Below are positions 42,151-50,791 of a stretch of DNA of 64,000 nucleotides, in pieces. Both the position numbers and the translations under genes were made by a program. This DNA comes from Bacteroidales bacterium UBA1374. GTDB lineage: Bacteria; Bacteroidota; Bacteroidia; Bacteroidales; UBA932. The stretch lies in NCBI GenBank assembly GCA_002305545.1, contig DBRG01000013.1, forward strand, positions 39,427 to 103,426. The letters run 5' to 3'. The number at the start of each line of letters is the position of its first letter. Within the stretch, counting starts at the first letter, position 1. Below the pieces are notes generated by a model. That model was not told the origin of the DNA. It made no database searches and worked only from the letters and a program-made list of their open reading frames with translations.

Positions 42151-42756
42151 TTACTTGGAGTACAACTCCACAATTAATTGTTCATTAATGGGCTCAGGGA
42201 TCTCTGTCCTTTCGGGATAATTGAGAAACTTACCCGTTACCGATGCTGCATCCCATTCTATCCACGAATATTTGCTTACCGAACGTGAAATGTTGTCCTG
42301 AATAACTTCAAGGTTCTTGGAGCGCTCCCGCACAGCGACAACGGATCCTGGGCGAACCAGGGCAGAAGGTATGCTGCACACATTTCCGTCAATGGTAATA
42401 TGACGGTGTGTAACCAGCTGACGGGCAGCGGCTCTGGTAGGAGCGACACCCATGCGGAAAACGATATTGTCAAGCCTGCTTTCCAGTAAAAGCAAAAGAT
42501 TTTCACCCTTACGTCCTTTCATGGAAGATGCCCTCTTGAATAAATTGTGAAACTGACGCTCCAAAATCCCGTAAGTGTATTTCACTTTTTGTTTTTCCTT
42601 AAGCTGGGTCCCGTATTCAGATGTTTTTTTACGTTTTTTGGTCATCCCGTGTTGTCCTGGAGGATGGTTCTTCCGTTCGTAATTTTTATCGGGGCCATAT
42701 ATCGGTTCTCCGAATTTACGTGCGATCTTGGTCTTTGGACCTGTATATCTTGCCAT
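42151..42756 (-). CDS. rpsD: Ribosomal protein S4
   Basis: 201 residues. The N-terminal arm (MARYTGPKTKIARKFGEPIYG) lacks the four-Cys zinc motif of some S4 proteins. The S4 RNA-binding domain (ESRLDNIVFRMGVAPTRAAARQLVTHRHITIDG, cited in part: RLDNIVFRMGVAPTRAAARQ) follows. It is a primary 16S rRNA binder at the 30S body. Spacing to rpsK is 27 bp. Confidence 0.98.
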   Translation of the reverse strand: MARYTGPKTKIARKFGEPIYGPDKNYERKNHPPGQHGMTKKRKKTSEYGTQLKEKQKVKYTYGILERQFHNLFKRASSMKGRKGENLLLLLESRLDNIVFRMGVAPTRAAARQLVTHRHITIDGNVCSIPSALVRPGSVVAVRERSKNLEVIQDNISRSVSKYSWIEWDAASVTGKFLNYPERTEIPEPINEQLIVELYSK

Positions 42757-42783
42757 CTTATTTCAATTTTTTTTGATCAACAA

Positions 42784-43176
42784 TTATACCCTGCGGCGTC
42801 CTTTAGGACGGCACCCGTTATGGGGAAGCGGGGTCACATCAACTATTTCTGTAACTTCTATACCTGCTCCGTGGATTGTACGGATGGCAGACTCACGTCC
42901 CGATCCCGGTCCTTTTACATAGGCCTTGACCTTGCGCAATCCCAGATCATAGGCGACTTTAGCGCATTCTGCAGCTGCTGTCTGGGCGGCATAGGGGGTG
43001 TTCTTCTTGGAACCACGGAACCCCATCTTCCCGGCTGAAGACCAGCTGATGACCTGTCCCTCACTGTTGGCCAGGGTAACGATCACGTTATTGAATGTAG
43101 AAGAAATGTGAGCTTGCCCGTAAGCATCTACTTTTACCACTTTCTTCTTGTTGGTAGTATTAGATTTTTTTGCCAT
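42784..43176 (-). CDS. rpsK: Ribosomal protein S11
   Basis: 130 residues. The conserved GQAHISSTFNNVIVTLAN opening, GSKKNTPYAAQTAA and the terminal HNGCRPKGRRRV are all present. Located in the 30S platform. It starts 11 bp after rpsM. Confidence 0.98.
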   Translation of the reverse strand: MAKKSNTTNKKKVVKVDAYGQAHISSTFNNVIVTLANSEGQVISWSSAGKMGFRGSKKNTPYAAQTAAAECAKVAYDLGLRKVKAYVKGPGSGRESAIRTIHGAGIEVTEIVDVTPLPHNGCRPKGRRRV

Positions 43177-43187
43177 AATCTGAGTTG

Positions 43188-43565
43188 TTATTTGGTTGCT
43201 TTCTTCTTGTTGGCCACCGTTTTCTTGCGGCCTTTACGGGTGCGTGCATTGTTTTTGGTGGTTTGTCCGCGTACAGGCAATCCAAGACGATGACGGATGC
43301 CCCTGTAGCAACCAATATCCATCAACCGTTTGATGTTCATTTGGACGGATGAGCGTAATTCTCCTTCAATTTTGTACTCCTCCGTGATAAGCGAACGGAT
43401 GGCTGCGATCTGATCGTCATTCCAATCCTTCACTTTGGTGTCATAGTCGATTCCTGCCTTGGCCAGGATCGTCCGGGCAGAACTGCGACCGATTCCGAAG
43501 ATATAGGTCAGGCCTATTTCTCCGCGCTTGTTATTGGGTAAGTCAACACCGGCTATACGTGCCAT
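43188..43565 (-). CDS. rpsM: Ribosomal protein S13
   Basis: 125 residues. ARIAGVDLPNNKRGEIGLTYIFGIG, the RSLITEEYKIEGELRSSV helix region and the basic tail RGIRHRLGLPVRGQTTKNNARTRKG are canonical. It bridges the 30S head to the 50S subunit and tRNA. It follows rpmJ. Confidence 0.98.
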   Translation of the reverse strand: MARIAGVDLPNNKRGEIGLTYIFGIGRSSARTILAKAGIDYDTKVKDWNDDQIAAIRSLITEEYKIEGELRSSVQMNIKRLMDIGCYRGIRHRLGLPVRGQTTKNNARTRKGRKKTVANKKKATK

Positions 43566-43594
43566 AATTTATAATCCTTTATTAATTAACTGGT

Positions 43595-43711
43595 TTATCC
43601 CTGGCGCATTTTGAACTTGGGATTCTTTTTGCAGATCACGTACAGACGGCCTTTGCGTCTTACGATTTTGCAATCTGCACTGCGCTTTTTAATGGATGTT
43701 TTCACTTTCAT
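43595..43711 (-). CDS. rpmJ: Ribosomal protein L36, zinc-ligand-poor form
   Basis: 38 residues (begins MKVKTSIKKRSADCKIVRRK, ends NPKFKMRQG), read directly from the minus strand between infA and rpsM. Canonical L36 binds zinc through three Cys and one His; here only Cys14 and Cys27 remain, with Ser at 11 and Phe at 33. This matches the C-minus style of L36 and suggests zinc-independent folding. Placement infA-rpmJ-rpsM is the standard one. Confidence 0.95.
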   Translation of the reverse strand: MKVKTSIKKRSADCKIVRRKGRLYVICKKNPKFKMRQG

Positions 43712-43732
43712 TGTAGTGACCTTAAAATATTT

Positions 43733-43951
43733 TTACTTGTATCTAAAGGTTATTCGGCCTTTAGAAAGATCATAAGGAGACATCTCCACCCGAACCCTGT
43801 CCCCGGGCAATATGCGGATGTAGTGCATCCTCATCTTTCCTGAAATATGTGCAATTATCACGTGTCCGTTGTCAAGTTCCACACGGAACATGGCATTGGA
43901 TAATGCTTCAATAATTACACCTTCTTTTTCAATAGCAGACTGTTTGGGCAT
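43733..43951 (-). CDS. infA: Translation initiation factor IF-1
   Basis: 72 residues, a single OB fold: QSAIEKEGVIIEALSNAMFRVEL, then HISGKMRMHYIRILPGDRV and SPYDLSKGRITFRYK. It occupies the ribosomal A site during initiation. It lies 22 bp after map and before rpmJ. Confidence 0.98.
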   Translation of the reverse strand: MPKQSAIEKEGVIIEALSNAMFRVELDNGHVIIAHISGKMRMHYIRILPGDRVRVEMSPYDLSKGRITFRYK

Positions 43952-43973
43952 TGTTTGTTAATCCTTAATCACT

Positions 43974-44750
43974 TTATAACTTCATATCCTCACCTTCAAT
44001 GAAGGCGAAAGTAGACAGGAGTTCAGCTTTTCCCTTGCGAACAACAACCGTTAGTTCGTAATGGGCTGAATTCCTGTTGTCCGCTGTCCTGAGTGTCCAT
44101 CCGTCGCGTTCTACATAAACGCCCCTTCCTCCCTGGTTGATCATGGGCTCGATACATAACACCATTCCTTCATCCAGATGCTTTCCCTGACCTGAGCGGC
44201 CATAATTCGGCACATCCGGCTTTTCGTGAAGGTGGGTGCCAATACCATGGCCTACCATTTCTCTTACTACGGAAAAACCTTTTTTTTCTACATACCCCTG
44301 GACAGCTTCGCCGATATCGCCAATGCGGTTACCGGCTATGGCTTTCTCGATTCCCCTGAAGAGTGATTCGCGGGTTGTCTGCATAAGGAGTTCAGCCGCT
44401 TGGGAAACTTTCCCCACACCAAAGGTGTAGGCCGAGTCCCCAAAATAACCCTTATACTTTGTCCCGCAATCGACGGACACAATGTCTCCTTCCTCCAGCC
44501 GGTAATCGCCGGGAAACCCATGGACCACCACTGAATTCACAGAGATGCAGAGGGAATAGGGAAAACCGTTGTATCCGAGAAAAGCGGGAACCGCTCCGTG
44601 GTCGCGAATGAAGGCCTCGGCAATCGCGTCGAGTTGTTTTGTGGCAACTCCGGGGAAAATATGCCTGCCTACTTCCGCCAGGGTTCTGGAGACCAGCATC
44701 CCGTTTTCGCGCAATAGCGCAATCTCTTCTTCGGTTTTCGTAATATTCAT
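43974..44750 (-). CDS. map: Methionine aminopeptidase, type I
   Basis: 258 residues. It removes N-terminal Met from nascent proteins. The five metal ligands are visible in VDCGTKYKGYFGDSAYTF (two Asp), MVGHGIGTHLHEKP (His), CIEPMI (Glu) and HYELTVVV (Glu). No SH3-like N-terminal extension. It begins 29 bp after secY. Confidence 0.98.
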   Translation of the reverse strand: MNITKTEEEIALLRENGMLVSRTLAEVGRHIFPGVATKQLDAIAEAFIRDHGAVPAFLGYNGFPYSLCISVNSVVVHGFPGDYRLEEGDIVSVDCGTKYKGYFGDSAYTFGVGKVSQAAELLMQTTRESLFRGIEKAIAGNRIGDIGEAVQGYVEKKGFSVVREMVGHGIGTHLHEKPDVPNYGRSGQGKHLDEGMVLCIEPMINQGGRGVYVERDGWTLRTADNRNSAHYELTVVVRKGKAELLSTFAFIEGEDMKL

Positions 44751-44779
44751 TAAGCAAAGAACTATTTCAAATCCGGGTC

Positions 44780-46099
44780 TTACAAATTGGAACGGCCTTT
44801 GAGCCTTCCGGTTTTCATAAGTCCGTCGTAATGGCGCATCAGAAGATGACTTTCTATCTGCTGCAGAGTATCCAATATCACCCCAACAAGGATCAGCAGC
44901 GAAGTTCCTCCGTAAAACTGTGCAAACTGAGCATTAATCCCCAGCATCTGGGCAAATACAGGCATAATGGCAACCAAACCCAGGAAAATGGAACCCGGAA
45001 GGGTAATGCGGGACATCACACTGTCAATATACTCGGCCGTCTTTTTACCCGGTTTGATACCGGGTATAAAACCGCCATTCTTTTTGATATCATCTGCCAT
45101 ATTGGTGGGATTTACCGTAACTGCAGTATAAAAATACGTAAAGGCAACCACCAGTATGAAGAATACAAAATTATACCAAAAACCCTGCATATTGCTCATT
45201 ACTGCCGCAAAACCACGCGTGGCATCGAAGCTGGCAAAAATCATGGGGAACAGCATCAGGGCTTGTGCAAAAATGATAGGCATAACTCCTGCAGCGTTGA
45301 TCTTCAACGGAATATATTGTCTTACGCCCCCATATTGCTTGTTACCCACAATACGTTTTGCATACTGTACGGGAATCTTGCGGACTCCCTGTACCAAAGC
45401 GATTGATGCCACAAAGATGAAAAACAGGACAACCAATTCAACCACAAGCATCAGCATACCGCCCGTTGACTGGGAGAGGCGGTCACCTGCCTCGGCCACA
45501 AAGGCAAAAGGCAAACGTGCGACGATTCCGACCATGATGATCATGGAAATTCCGTTCCCCAATCCACGGTCTGTAATCCTTTCTCCAAGCCACATAATGA
45601 ACATGGTACCCCCAATGAGCACTACAGTGGAAAAGATGTTGAATGAAAAACCTTCAATCAAAAAAGCCGAAGGCGGAAGTTGTGCGCGCAGGTTGGTAAG
45701 ATAGACAGGACCCTGCAGGGCCAATATGACAATGGTCAGATAACGTGTCCACTGGTTCAGTTTCCTGTGGCCACTTTCTCCTTCCCGCTGCATCCTTTGG
45801 AAATAGGGGATCATTATCCCCAAAAGCTGGATTACGATTGAAGCAGAGATATACGGCATTACACCCAATGCGAAAATGGAGGCATTTCCGAATGCTCCGC
45901 CCGAAAACATATTCAGCAAACCAACAAGACCCCCGGAAGCCTGTGCCTGCAGATTGCTCAGCTGCATGGGGTCTATTCCGGGAAGGACAACAAAGCTGCC
46001 CAGCCTGTAGATCAGAAGAAGCAATACAGTATATACGATCCGTTTGCGCAGGTCTTCAATCTTGAAAATATTCTTTATGGTTTCTATCAGTTTTTTCAT
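44780..46099 (-). CDS. secY: Protein translocase subunit SecY
   Basis: 439 residues with ten transmembrane helices. Conserved features: the plug-helix region SNLQAQASGGLVGLLNMFSGG, the GNGISMIIMVGIVARLP loop, and C-terminal cytoplasmic loop 5 (NPTNMADDIKKNGGFIPGIKPG), which contacts SecA and the ribosome. It forms the inner-membrane protein channel with SecE and SecG. It follows rplO after 19 bp. Confidence 0.98.
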   Translation of the reverse strand: MKKLIETIKNIFKIEDLRKRIVYTVLLLLIYRLGSFVVLPGIDPMQLSNLQAQASGGLVGLLNMFSGGAFGNASIFALGVMPYISASIVIQLLGIMIPYFQRMQREGESGHRKLNQWTRYLTIVILALQGPVYLTNLRAQLPPSAFLIEGFSFNIFSTVVLIGGTMFIMWLGERITDRGLGNGISMIIMVGIVARLPFAFVAEAGDRLSQSTGGMLMLVVELVVLFFIFVASIALVQGVRKIPVQYAKRIVGNKQYGGVRQYIPLKINAAGVMPIIFAQALMLFPMIFASFDATRGFAAVMSNMQGFWYNFVFFILVVAFTYFYTAVTVNPTNMADDIKKNGGFIPGIKPGKKTAEYIDSVMSRITLPGSIFLGLVAIMPVFAQMLGINAQFAQFYGGTSLLILVGVILDTLQQIESHLLMRHYDGLMKTGRLKGRSNL

Positions 46100-46118
46100 T
46101 GGTCAGGCTTATTCTGGG

Positions 46119-46568
46119 TTATTCAATGATTGCAATCTTCCCTTCCTTAGCCTCTATAGCTTCTTTCGCCTTTTGGGAAAAACCGTGAGCAGTGACATTC
46201 AGTTTGACATTCAGTTCACCTTTTCCAAGGATCTTAACCAGGTCATTGCTGGATATCAGGCCTGCATTACGCAATACGTCAACATTGATATCAATGATCC
46301 CCGTTTTTTCATGAAGTGATTGTAAAGTGGAAAGGTTTATGGCTTTGTATGCAACCCTGTTCCTGTTTTTGAAACCGAATTTGGGGAGACGGCGTTGCAA
46401 CGGCATCTGGCCGCCTTCAAATCCGGGTTTGCGGGAATATCCGGAACGTGACTGGGCACCTTTGTGTCCGCGTGTAGATGTTCCGCCCCTTCCCGACCCT
46501 TCGCCGCGACCTATGCGTTTTCTCTTGGAAACTGATCCCTTGGCGGGTTTTAAATTTGATAAGTTCAT
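46119..46568 (-). CDS. rplO: Ribosomal protein L15
   Basis: 149 residues. Glycine-rich N-terminus (KRIGRGEGSGRGGTSTRGHKG), the FEGGQMPLQRRLPKFGF signature and a C-terminal globular part. A late-assembling 50S protein. Gap to rpmD 13 bp. Confidence 0.98.
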   Translation of the reverse strand: MNLSNLKPAKGSVSKRKRIGRGEGSGRGGTSTRGHKGAQSRSGYSRKPGFEGGQMPLQRRLPKFGFKNRNRVAYKAINLSTLQSLHEKTGIIDINVDVLRNAGLISSNDLVKILGKGELNVKLNVTAHGFSQKAKEAIEAKEGKIAIIE

Positions 46569-46581
46569 TATGTTTCCTCCT

Positions 46582-46764
46582 TTACTTTACTTCTTCAACT
46601 GACACCAAATGACGCACCTTCTCCACCATGCCCCTTATGACAGGAGTAGCTTCTTTCTCCACACAATGGCTCATCCTGCGGATTCCCAAAGCGGCCAGAG
46701 TTGCAAGCTGTCTTTTAGTGGCAGAATTACTGCTTTTTGTCTGGGTTATTTTCCATAATTCCAT
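46582..46764 (-). CDS. rpmD: Ribosomal protein L30
   Basis: 60 residues: WKITQTKSSNSATKRQLATLAALGIRRM (cited in part: TKRQLATLAALGIRRM) and the terminal GMVEKVRHLVSVEEV. Standard bacterial length and position between rpsE and rplO. Confidence 0.96.
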   Translation of the reverse strand: MELWKITQTKSSNSATKRQLATLAALGIRRMSHCVEKEATPVIRGMVEKVRHLVSVEEVK

Positions 46765-46776
46765 GATCTTTCCTCC

Positions 46777-47295
46777 TTATCCGTTAAATACTGTTTCCAT
46801 TTTAACACCCCTTACACCGGCCACCTGGTAAGCATCGCGCATTTCCATCAAAGCATGAACAGTGGCTTTCACCAGATTGTGAGGATTGGAAGATCCTTTA
46901 GATTTGGCAAGGACATCGTGTACTCCTACAGATTCAAATACAGCCCTCATGGCACCTCCGGCAATAACTCCGGATCCTGGAGCGGCGGGTTTCATGAATA
47001 CGCGTGCACCGCCAAACTTGGCTTCCATTTCGTGAGGAATGGTTTCCCCGTTCAGGGGGATGCGGTATAGATTCTTTTTTGCATCCTCAATACCCTTTGC
47101 TATGGCAGAGGTTACTTCACCGGCTTTGCCCAGGCCGTATCCGACTACTCCTTTTTCATCACCTACTACCACAATGGCGGCAAAACTGAAATTACGGCCC
47201 CCTTTGGTAACTTTAGTAACACGCTGAATGGCCACAAGACGGTCTTTCAATTCAAGATCCGTGGCTTTTACTTTTTTTGCTCTACTATTTGCCAT
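46777..47295 (-). CDS. rpsE: Ribosomal protein S5
   Basis: 172 residues. The double-stranded RNA-binding-like N-domain (RVTKVTKGGRNFSFAAIVVVGD) and the GSGVIAGGAMRAVFESVGVHDVLAKS C-domain are intact. Located at the mRNA entry of the 30S subunit and important for decoding accuracy. Confidence 0.98.
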   Translation of the reverse strand: MANSRAKKVKATDLELKDRLVAIQRVTKVTKGGRNFSFAAIVVVGDEKGVVGYGLGKAGEVTSAIAKGIEDAKKNLYRIPLNGETIPHEMEAKFGGARVFMKPAAPGSGVIAGGAMRAVFESVGVHDVLAKSKGSSNPHNLVKATVHALMEMRDAYQVAGVRGVKMETVFNG

Positions 47296-47302
47296 ATCCG
47301 TA

Positions 47303-47665
47303 TTAGAATATTAGACCGCCTTCTCTGGCGGCATCTGCTAAACTTTTAACTCGTCCGTGATAGAGATACCCTCCACGGTCAAAAGAGATAGTGGTTATGC
47401 CCTTTTCGAGGGCACGCTCTGCTGCCAGCTTTCCTACCAGGGCAGCAACCTGTACGGGTTTTTTCCCCTTGATCTCTTCTGCCAGCGAGGCATCTTTTGA
47501 CGAGGCCTGTAGCAGGGTTATTCCTTTTATGTCGTCTATCAACTGAACATAAATTTGTTTATTGCTCCTGTAAACGGCCATCCTGGGGCGTTCAGGAGTT
47601 CCGGAAATCCGCTTGCGGATGCGGTATTTTATCCGTTGTTTTCTTGCTTGTTTTGATAAAGCCAT
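47303..47665 (-). CDS. rplR: Ribosomal protein L18
   Basis: 120 residues. RIKYRIRKRISGTPERPRMAVYRSNKQIYVQ (cited in part: RPRMAVYRSNKQIYVQ) and the terminal FDRGGYLYHGRVKSLADAAREGG. It binds 5S rRNA with L5. Confidence 0.98.
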   Translation of the reverse strand: MALSKQARKQRIKYRIRKRISGTPERPRMAVYRSNKQIYVQLIDDIKGITLLQASSKDASLAEEIKGKKPVQVAALVGKLAAERALEKGITTISFDRGGYLYHGRVKSLADAAREGGLIF

Positions 47666-47679
47666 AATTTCACCTCCTA

Positions 47680-48240
47680 CTATTTAGCACCTGCGGATTT
47701 ACCGGTTTTACGGCGAATTTGTTCATCTACAAATTTAATACCCTTGCCCTTATATGGCTCGGGAACACGCAGCGAGCGGATCTTGGCAGCTATAGTTCCA
47801 AGCAGCTGTTTGTCGTGGCTTGTAAGGGTCAGGACCGGGTTGGCGCCTTTACGTGCGATCTCAACCGTAGCCTTGACTTCTTTGGGCAGCATGAAATGTA
47901 TATCATGGGAATAACCCAGATTGAATTCCAGCATTTGACCTTTAACTTCGACGCGGTATCCCACGCCTACAAGTTCCTGTTTAATGGAGAAACCCGTTGA
48001 AACACCAACGACCATGTTGTGGATCAGGGCACGGTACAAACCGTGCATAGACCTGTGGCGCGGCTGGTTCGTAGGACGTTCCACTTTAAGCTCTGTCCCC
48101 TCCACCGACACTTTGATGTCCGGATCTACTTTTTGTTTCAGTTCTCCGAGAGGGCCTTTCACCACAACCAAATTGCCCGGGCCTACGGATACGCTCACGC
48201 CTTTTGGCAGGTTTACAGGGAGTTTTCCTATTCGTGACAT
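47680..48240 (-). CDS. rplF: Ribosomal protein L6
   Basis: 186 residues, two tandem L6 folds. The C-terminal signature PEPYKGKGIKFVDEQIRRKTGKSA is conserved. Located near the factor-binding site of the 50S subunit. Gap to rpsH 13 bp. Confidence 0.98.
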   Translation of the reverse strand: MSRIGKLPVNLPKGVSVSVGPGNLVVVKGPLGELKQKVDPDIKVSVEGTELKVERPTNQPRHRSMHGLYRALIHNMVVGVSTGFSIKQELVGVGYRVEVKGQMLEFNLGYSHDIHFMLPKEVKATVEIARKGANPVLTLTSHDKQLLGTIAAKIRSLRVPEPYKGKGIKFVDEQIRRKTGKSAGAK

Positions 48241-48253
48241 ATTATTCTCTTAA

Positions 48254-48649
48254 TTAATATACGTAACACATGATTTCACCGCCAACGTTCAGCGTTTTTG
48301 CTTCCTTGTCGGTAATGATGCCCCTGGATGTAGATATGATGGCTATACCCAGGCCATTGAGCACCCGGGGCATATTATCCACATTGGTATAACGACGCAA
48401 ACCGGGACTGGAAACGCGGATGAGCTTTTTAATGGCCGGGCGTTTTGTCTCGGGATGGTATTTAAGGGCAATTTTAATGGTGTTGGAGGGTTTTCCTTCT
48501 TCAATCCTGTAACTGAGAATATAACCCTTTTCATGTAAAATACGGGTGAGTTCCGTTTTTACCCTGGATGCGGGAATCTCCACGATCTTGTGTCCAGCAT
48601 TCACCGCATTACGAATCCTTGTCAGATAATCTGCTATTGGATCAGTCAT
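48254..48649 (-). CDS. rpsH: Ribosomal protein S8
   Basis: 131 residues. DPIADYLTRIRNAV at the start and STSRGIITDKEAKTLNVGGEIMCYVY at the end (signature part: GIITDKEAKTLNVGGE). A primary 16S rRNA binder; in E. coli it represses the spc operon by binding its mRNA. Here it is preceded by an unusually wide 86-bp gap. Confidence 0.98.
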   Translation of the reverse strand: MTDPIADYLTRIRNAVNAGHKIVEIPASRVKTELTRILHEKGYILSYRIEEGKPSNTIKIALKYHPETKRPAIKKLIRVSSPGLRRYTNVDNMPRVLNGLGIAIISTSRGIITDKEAKTLNVGGEIMCYVY

Positions 48650-48735
48650 AATTAATGTTTTTAAAATTTGTTTTCGGCAAAAAATTGCCCGATATCCAAT
48701 AAAATATATGTATGGCCGGCCTTTGCGGGGCCTTG
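48650..48735 (-). other. 86-nt spacer between rpsN and rpsH with small hairpins
   Basis: Most genes of this operon are separated by 1-30 bp. This spacer can form GGCAA/TTGCC with a TTTT loop (near 48676-48689) and carries a GC-rich palindromic GGCC pair just after the rpsN stop. A translational control site or an RNA processing site is possible; the sequence does not decide. Confidence 0.45.
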
Positions 48736-49005
48736 TTACCAGCTTGCCTTACGTACACCTGGGATGAGGCCGTTGCTAGCCATTTCGCGGAACTGAATGC
48801 GGGAAATACCAAAGTCCCGCATATAGCCTTTAGGCCTGCCCGTAATGGAACAACGATTGTGCATACGTACCGGGCTGGAGTTCCTGGGCAATTTTGCCAG
48901 TCCGCTCCAATCGCCAGCTTCTTTCAGGGCTTTCCTCTTCTCCGCATACCTGGCTACCAGACGGGCGCGCTTCACCTCGCGTGCTTTCATTGATTCTTTT
49001 GCCAT
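48736..49005 (-). CDS. rpsN: Ribosomal protein S14, zinc-free type
   Basis: 89 residues, the long form without CxxC zinc motifs: MAKESMKAREVKRARLVARYA, LPRNSSPVRMHNRCSITGRPKG and the terminal NGLIPGVRKASW. It sits directly next to the rplE stop codon. Confidence 0.97.
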   Translation of the reverse strand: MAKESMKAREVKRARLVARYAEKRKALKEAGDWSGLAKLPRNSSPVRMHNRCSITGRPKGYMRDFGISRIQFREMASNGLIPGVRKASW

Positions 49006-49611
49006 CTATTGTGCTTTTTTAATGTTTTTAAACGGTAAACCAAACTCCCTGAGCAGGGCGAAAGCTTCTTCATCCTTGCTGCTGGATGTGACGAAAGTGA
49101 TCTCGATTCCCAGTATTTTTGAAATCTTGTCAATGTCAATCTCGGGGAAAATGATCTGTTCTTTTACTCCCAGTGTATAATTGCCACGACCATCAAATTT
49201 CTCCGTGATTCCTTTAAAATCGCGGATACGCGGTAAAGCTATTGAGATCAGCCGGTCCAGAAATTCATACATTTTTGCCGAGCGAAGCGTTGCTTTTACG
49301 CCTATGGGCATACCCTTCCGGAGTTTGAAGTTTGAAATATCCTTTTTTGAAAAGGTCTGTACCGCTTTCTGACCCGTAATCAGGGTCAGTTCACCTTGGG
49401 CCACCTCAATGAGTTTCTTGTCTGCAGTTGCCGAGCCTACGCCTTCGTTCAAGACTATTTTTTCAAGCCTGGGGACCTGCATAACCGACGTGAAACCAAA
49501 TTCTTTCATCAGCCTGGGAATAATCTCTTCCCTGTACTTTTTCTGTAGTGTGGGAATATAACCTTTAGCCACTGCGGGGGCCTGTTGCTGTTTTTTAACT
49601 GCTTTTGCCAT
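49006..49611 (-). CDS. rplE: Ribosomal protein L5
   Basis: 201 residues, slightly long owing to an N-terminal extension rich in Lys, Gln and Ala (about 1-18). Core motifs: YREEIIPRLMKEFGFTSVMQVPRLEKIVLN (cited in part: MKEFGFTSVMQVPRLEKIV) and GRGNYTLGVKEQIIFPEID. It binds 5S rRNA and the P-site tRNA. Its ATG overlaps the rplX stop by one base (TAATG). Confidence 0.98.
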   Translation of the reverse strand: MAKAVKKQQQAPAVAKGYIPTLQKKYREEIIPRLMKEFGFTSVMQVPRLEKIVLNEGVGSATADKKLIEVAQGELTLITGQKAVQTFSKKDISNFKLRKGMPIGVKATLRSAKMYEFLDRLISIALPRIRDFKGITEKFDGRGNYTLGVKEQIIFPEIDIDKISKILGIEITFVTSSSKDEEAFALLREFGLPFKNIKKAQ

Positions 49612-49934
49612 TATTTGATCTCCTCTCCCGATTTTTTTGCATAACGTACCAATTTCCCCTTGCTGTTGAGCCGTCGTCCAATACGTGTTGGACCTCCCTT
49701 AGCGGGATCCACCACTTGCAGGTTGGATATATGTATGGCTCCTTCCTTCTTGATAATGCCCCCCTGGGGACTTTTTGCCGATGGCTTGGTATGCTTGCTT
49801 ATCATCCTGATTCCTTCAACAATGGCCCGCTGCTCCTTGGGTCTTACCTCAAGCACCCTTCCTGTCTTTCCCTTATCTTCACCGGTATTAACAAATACCG
49901 TGTCGCCTTTCTTGATGTGCAATTTTGTACTCAT
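49611..49934 (-). CDS. rplX: Ribosomal protein L24
   Basis: 107 residues with a KOW motif (IKKGDTVFVNTGEDKGKTGRV) and VEGIRMISKHTKPSAKSPQGGI. It starts assembly of the 50S subunit. Gap to rplN 10 bp. Confidence 0.98.
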   Translation of the reverse strand: MSTKLHIKKGDTVFVNTGEDKGKTGRVLEVRPKEQRAIVEGIRMISKHTKPSAKSPQGGIIKKEGAIHISNLQVVDPAKGGPTRIGRRLNSKGKLVRYAKKSGEEIK

Positions 49935-49944
49935 AACTCAATTC

Positions 49945-50313
49945 CTATAATACCTCCGGGGCCAGTGAGACAATTTTCATATAACGATCCCTGAGCTCCC
50001 TGGCTACCGGACCAAATATGCGCGTTCCGCGCAACTCTCCGATATTGCTGAGCAAAACACAGGCGTTGTCATCAAAACGGATATATGATCCATCCGGACG
50101 ACGGATTTCTTTTTTAGTTCTAACCACCACTGCCTTGGAGACAGAACCCTTCTTGGCTTCCCCTCCGCCCGGGATGGCGCTTTTGACCGAGACTACAATG
50201 GTATCGCCAATACGCGCATACCTGCGTTTTGTGCCGCCCAGCACACGGATACAAAGGACTTCCTTTGCCCCGCTGTTGTCAGCAACCAGTAAACGTGATT
50301 CTTGCTGTATCAT
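49945..50313 (-). CDS. rplN: Ribosomal protein L14
   Basis: 122 residues. MIQQESRLLVADNSGAKEVLCI and GDTIVVSVKSAIPGG are canonical, as is the terminal RELRDRYMKIVSLAPEVL. It contributes to an intersubunit bridge. Confidence 0.98.
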   Translation of the reverse strand: MIQQESRLLVADNSGAKEVLCIRVLGGTKRRYARIGDTIVVSVKSAIPGGGEAKKGSVSKAVVVRTKKEIRRPDGSYIRFDDNACVLLSNIGELRGTRIFGPVARELRDRYMKIVSLAPEVL

Positions 50314-50315
50314 GG

Positions 50316-50570
50316 CTATTTCACTTTTTCAATGATTTCTACCAAACGCCAGCACTTTGTCTTGCTCAGTGGCCGCGTTTCCATAATGCGTACGGTGTCA
50401 CCCTCGCTGCATTCGTTGTTTTGATCGTGGGCAACGAATTTTGTGGTTTTATTCACAAACTTACCGTATATGGGATGTTTTACCTTCCGGTTTACAGCAA
50501 CTACTATGGACTTATCCATTTTATTGCTGACCACCAATCCCGTTCTTTCTTTTCTAAGATTTCTTTCCAT
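50316..50570 (-). CDS. rpsQ: Ribosomal protein S17
   Basis: 84 residues, OB fold: RKERTGLVVSNKMDKSIVVAV, KHPIYGKFVNKTTKFVAHDQ, and EGDTVRIMETRPLSKTKCWRL. An early 16S rRNA binder. Confidence 0.98.
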   Translation of the reverse strand: MERNLRKERTGLVVSNKMDKSIVVAVNRKVKHPIYGKFVNKTTKFVAHDQNNECSEGDTVRIMETRPLSKTKCWRLVEIIEKVK

Positions 50571-50580
50571 GAATCAATGA

Positions 50581-50781
50581 TTATAGATTCTGTTTGGGTT
50601 GTTTTTCACTCAAAATAGTAAGCATCCGGGCAATATTGCGGCGTGCTTTTTTTATTTGTGACAAATCATCTACGGGAGAGATGGAGTGGTTCATTTTAAG
50701 ACGAAGCAAACTGGCTTTTTCCGCCTCAATACGATCGCTTAGATCTTTCACAGATAACTCGCGTATTTCAGGTGCTTTCAT
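50581..50781 (-). CDS. rpmC: Ribosomal protein L29
   Basis: 66 residues, two helices: MKAPEIRELSVKDLSDRIEAEKASLLRLKM and the KKARRNIARMLTILSEK motif (short motif given). Located at the peptide exit port, near trigger factor and SRP docking sites. Confidence 0.97.
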   Translation of the reverse strand: MKAPEIRELSVKDLSDRIEAEKASLLRLKMNHSISPVDDLSQIKKARRNIARMLTILSEKQPKQNL

Positions 50782-50791
50782 TGTTGTTAAA

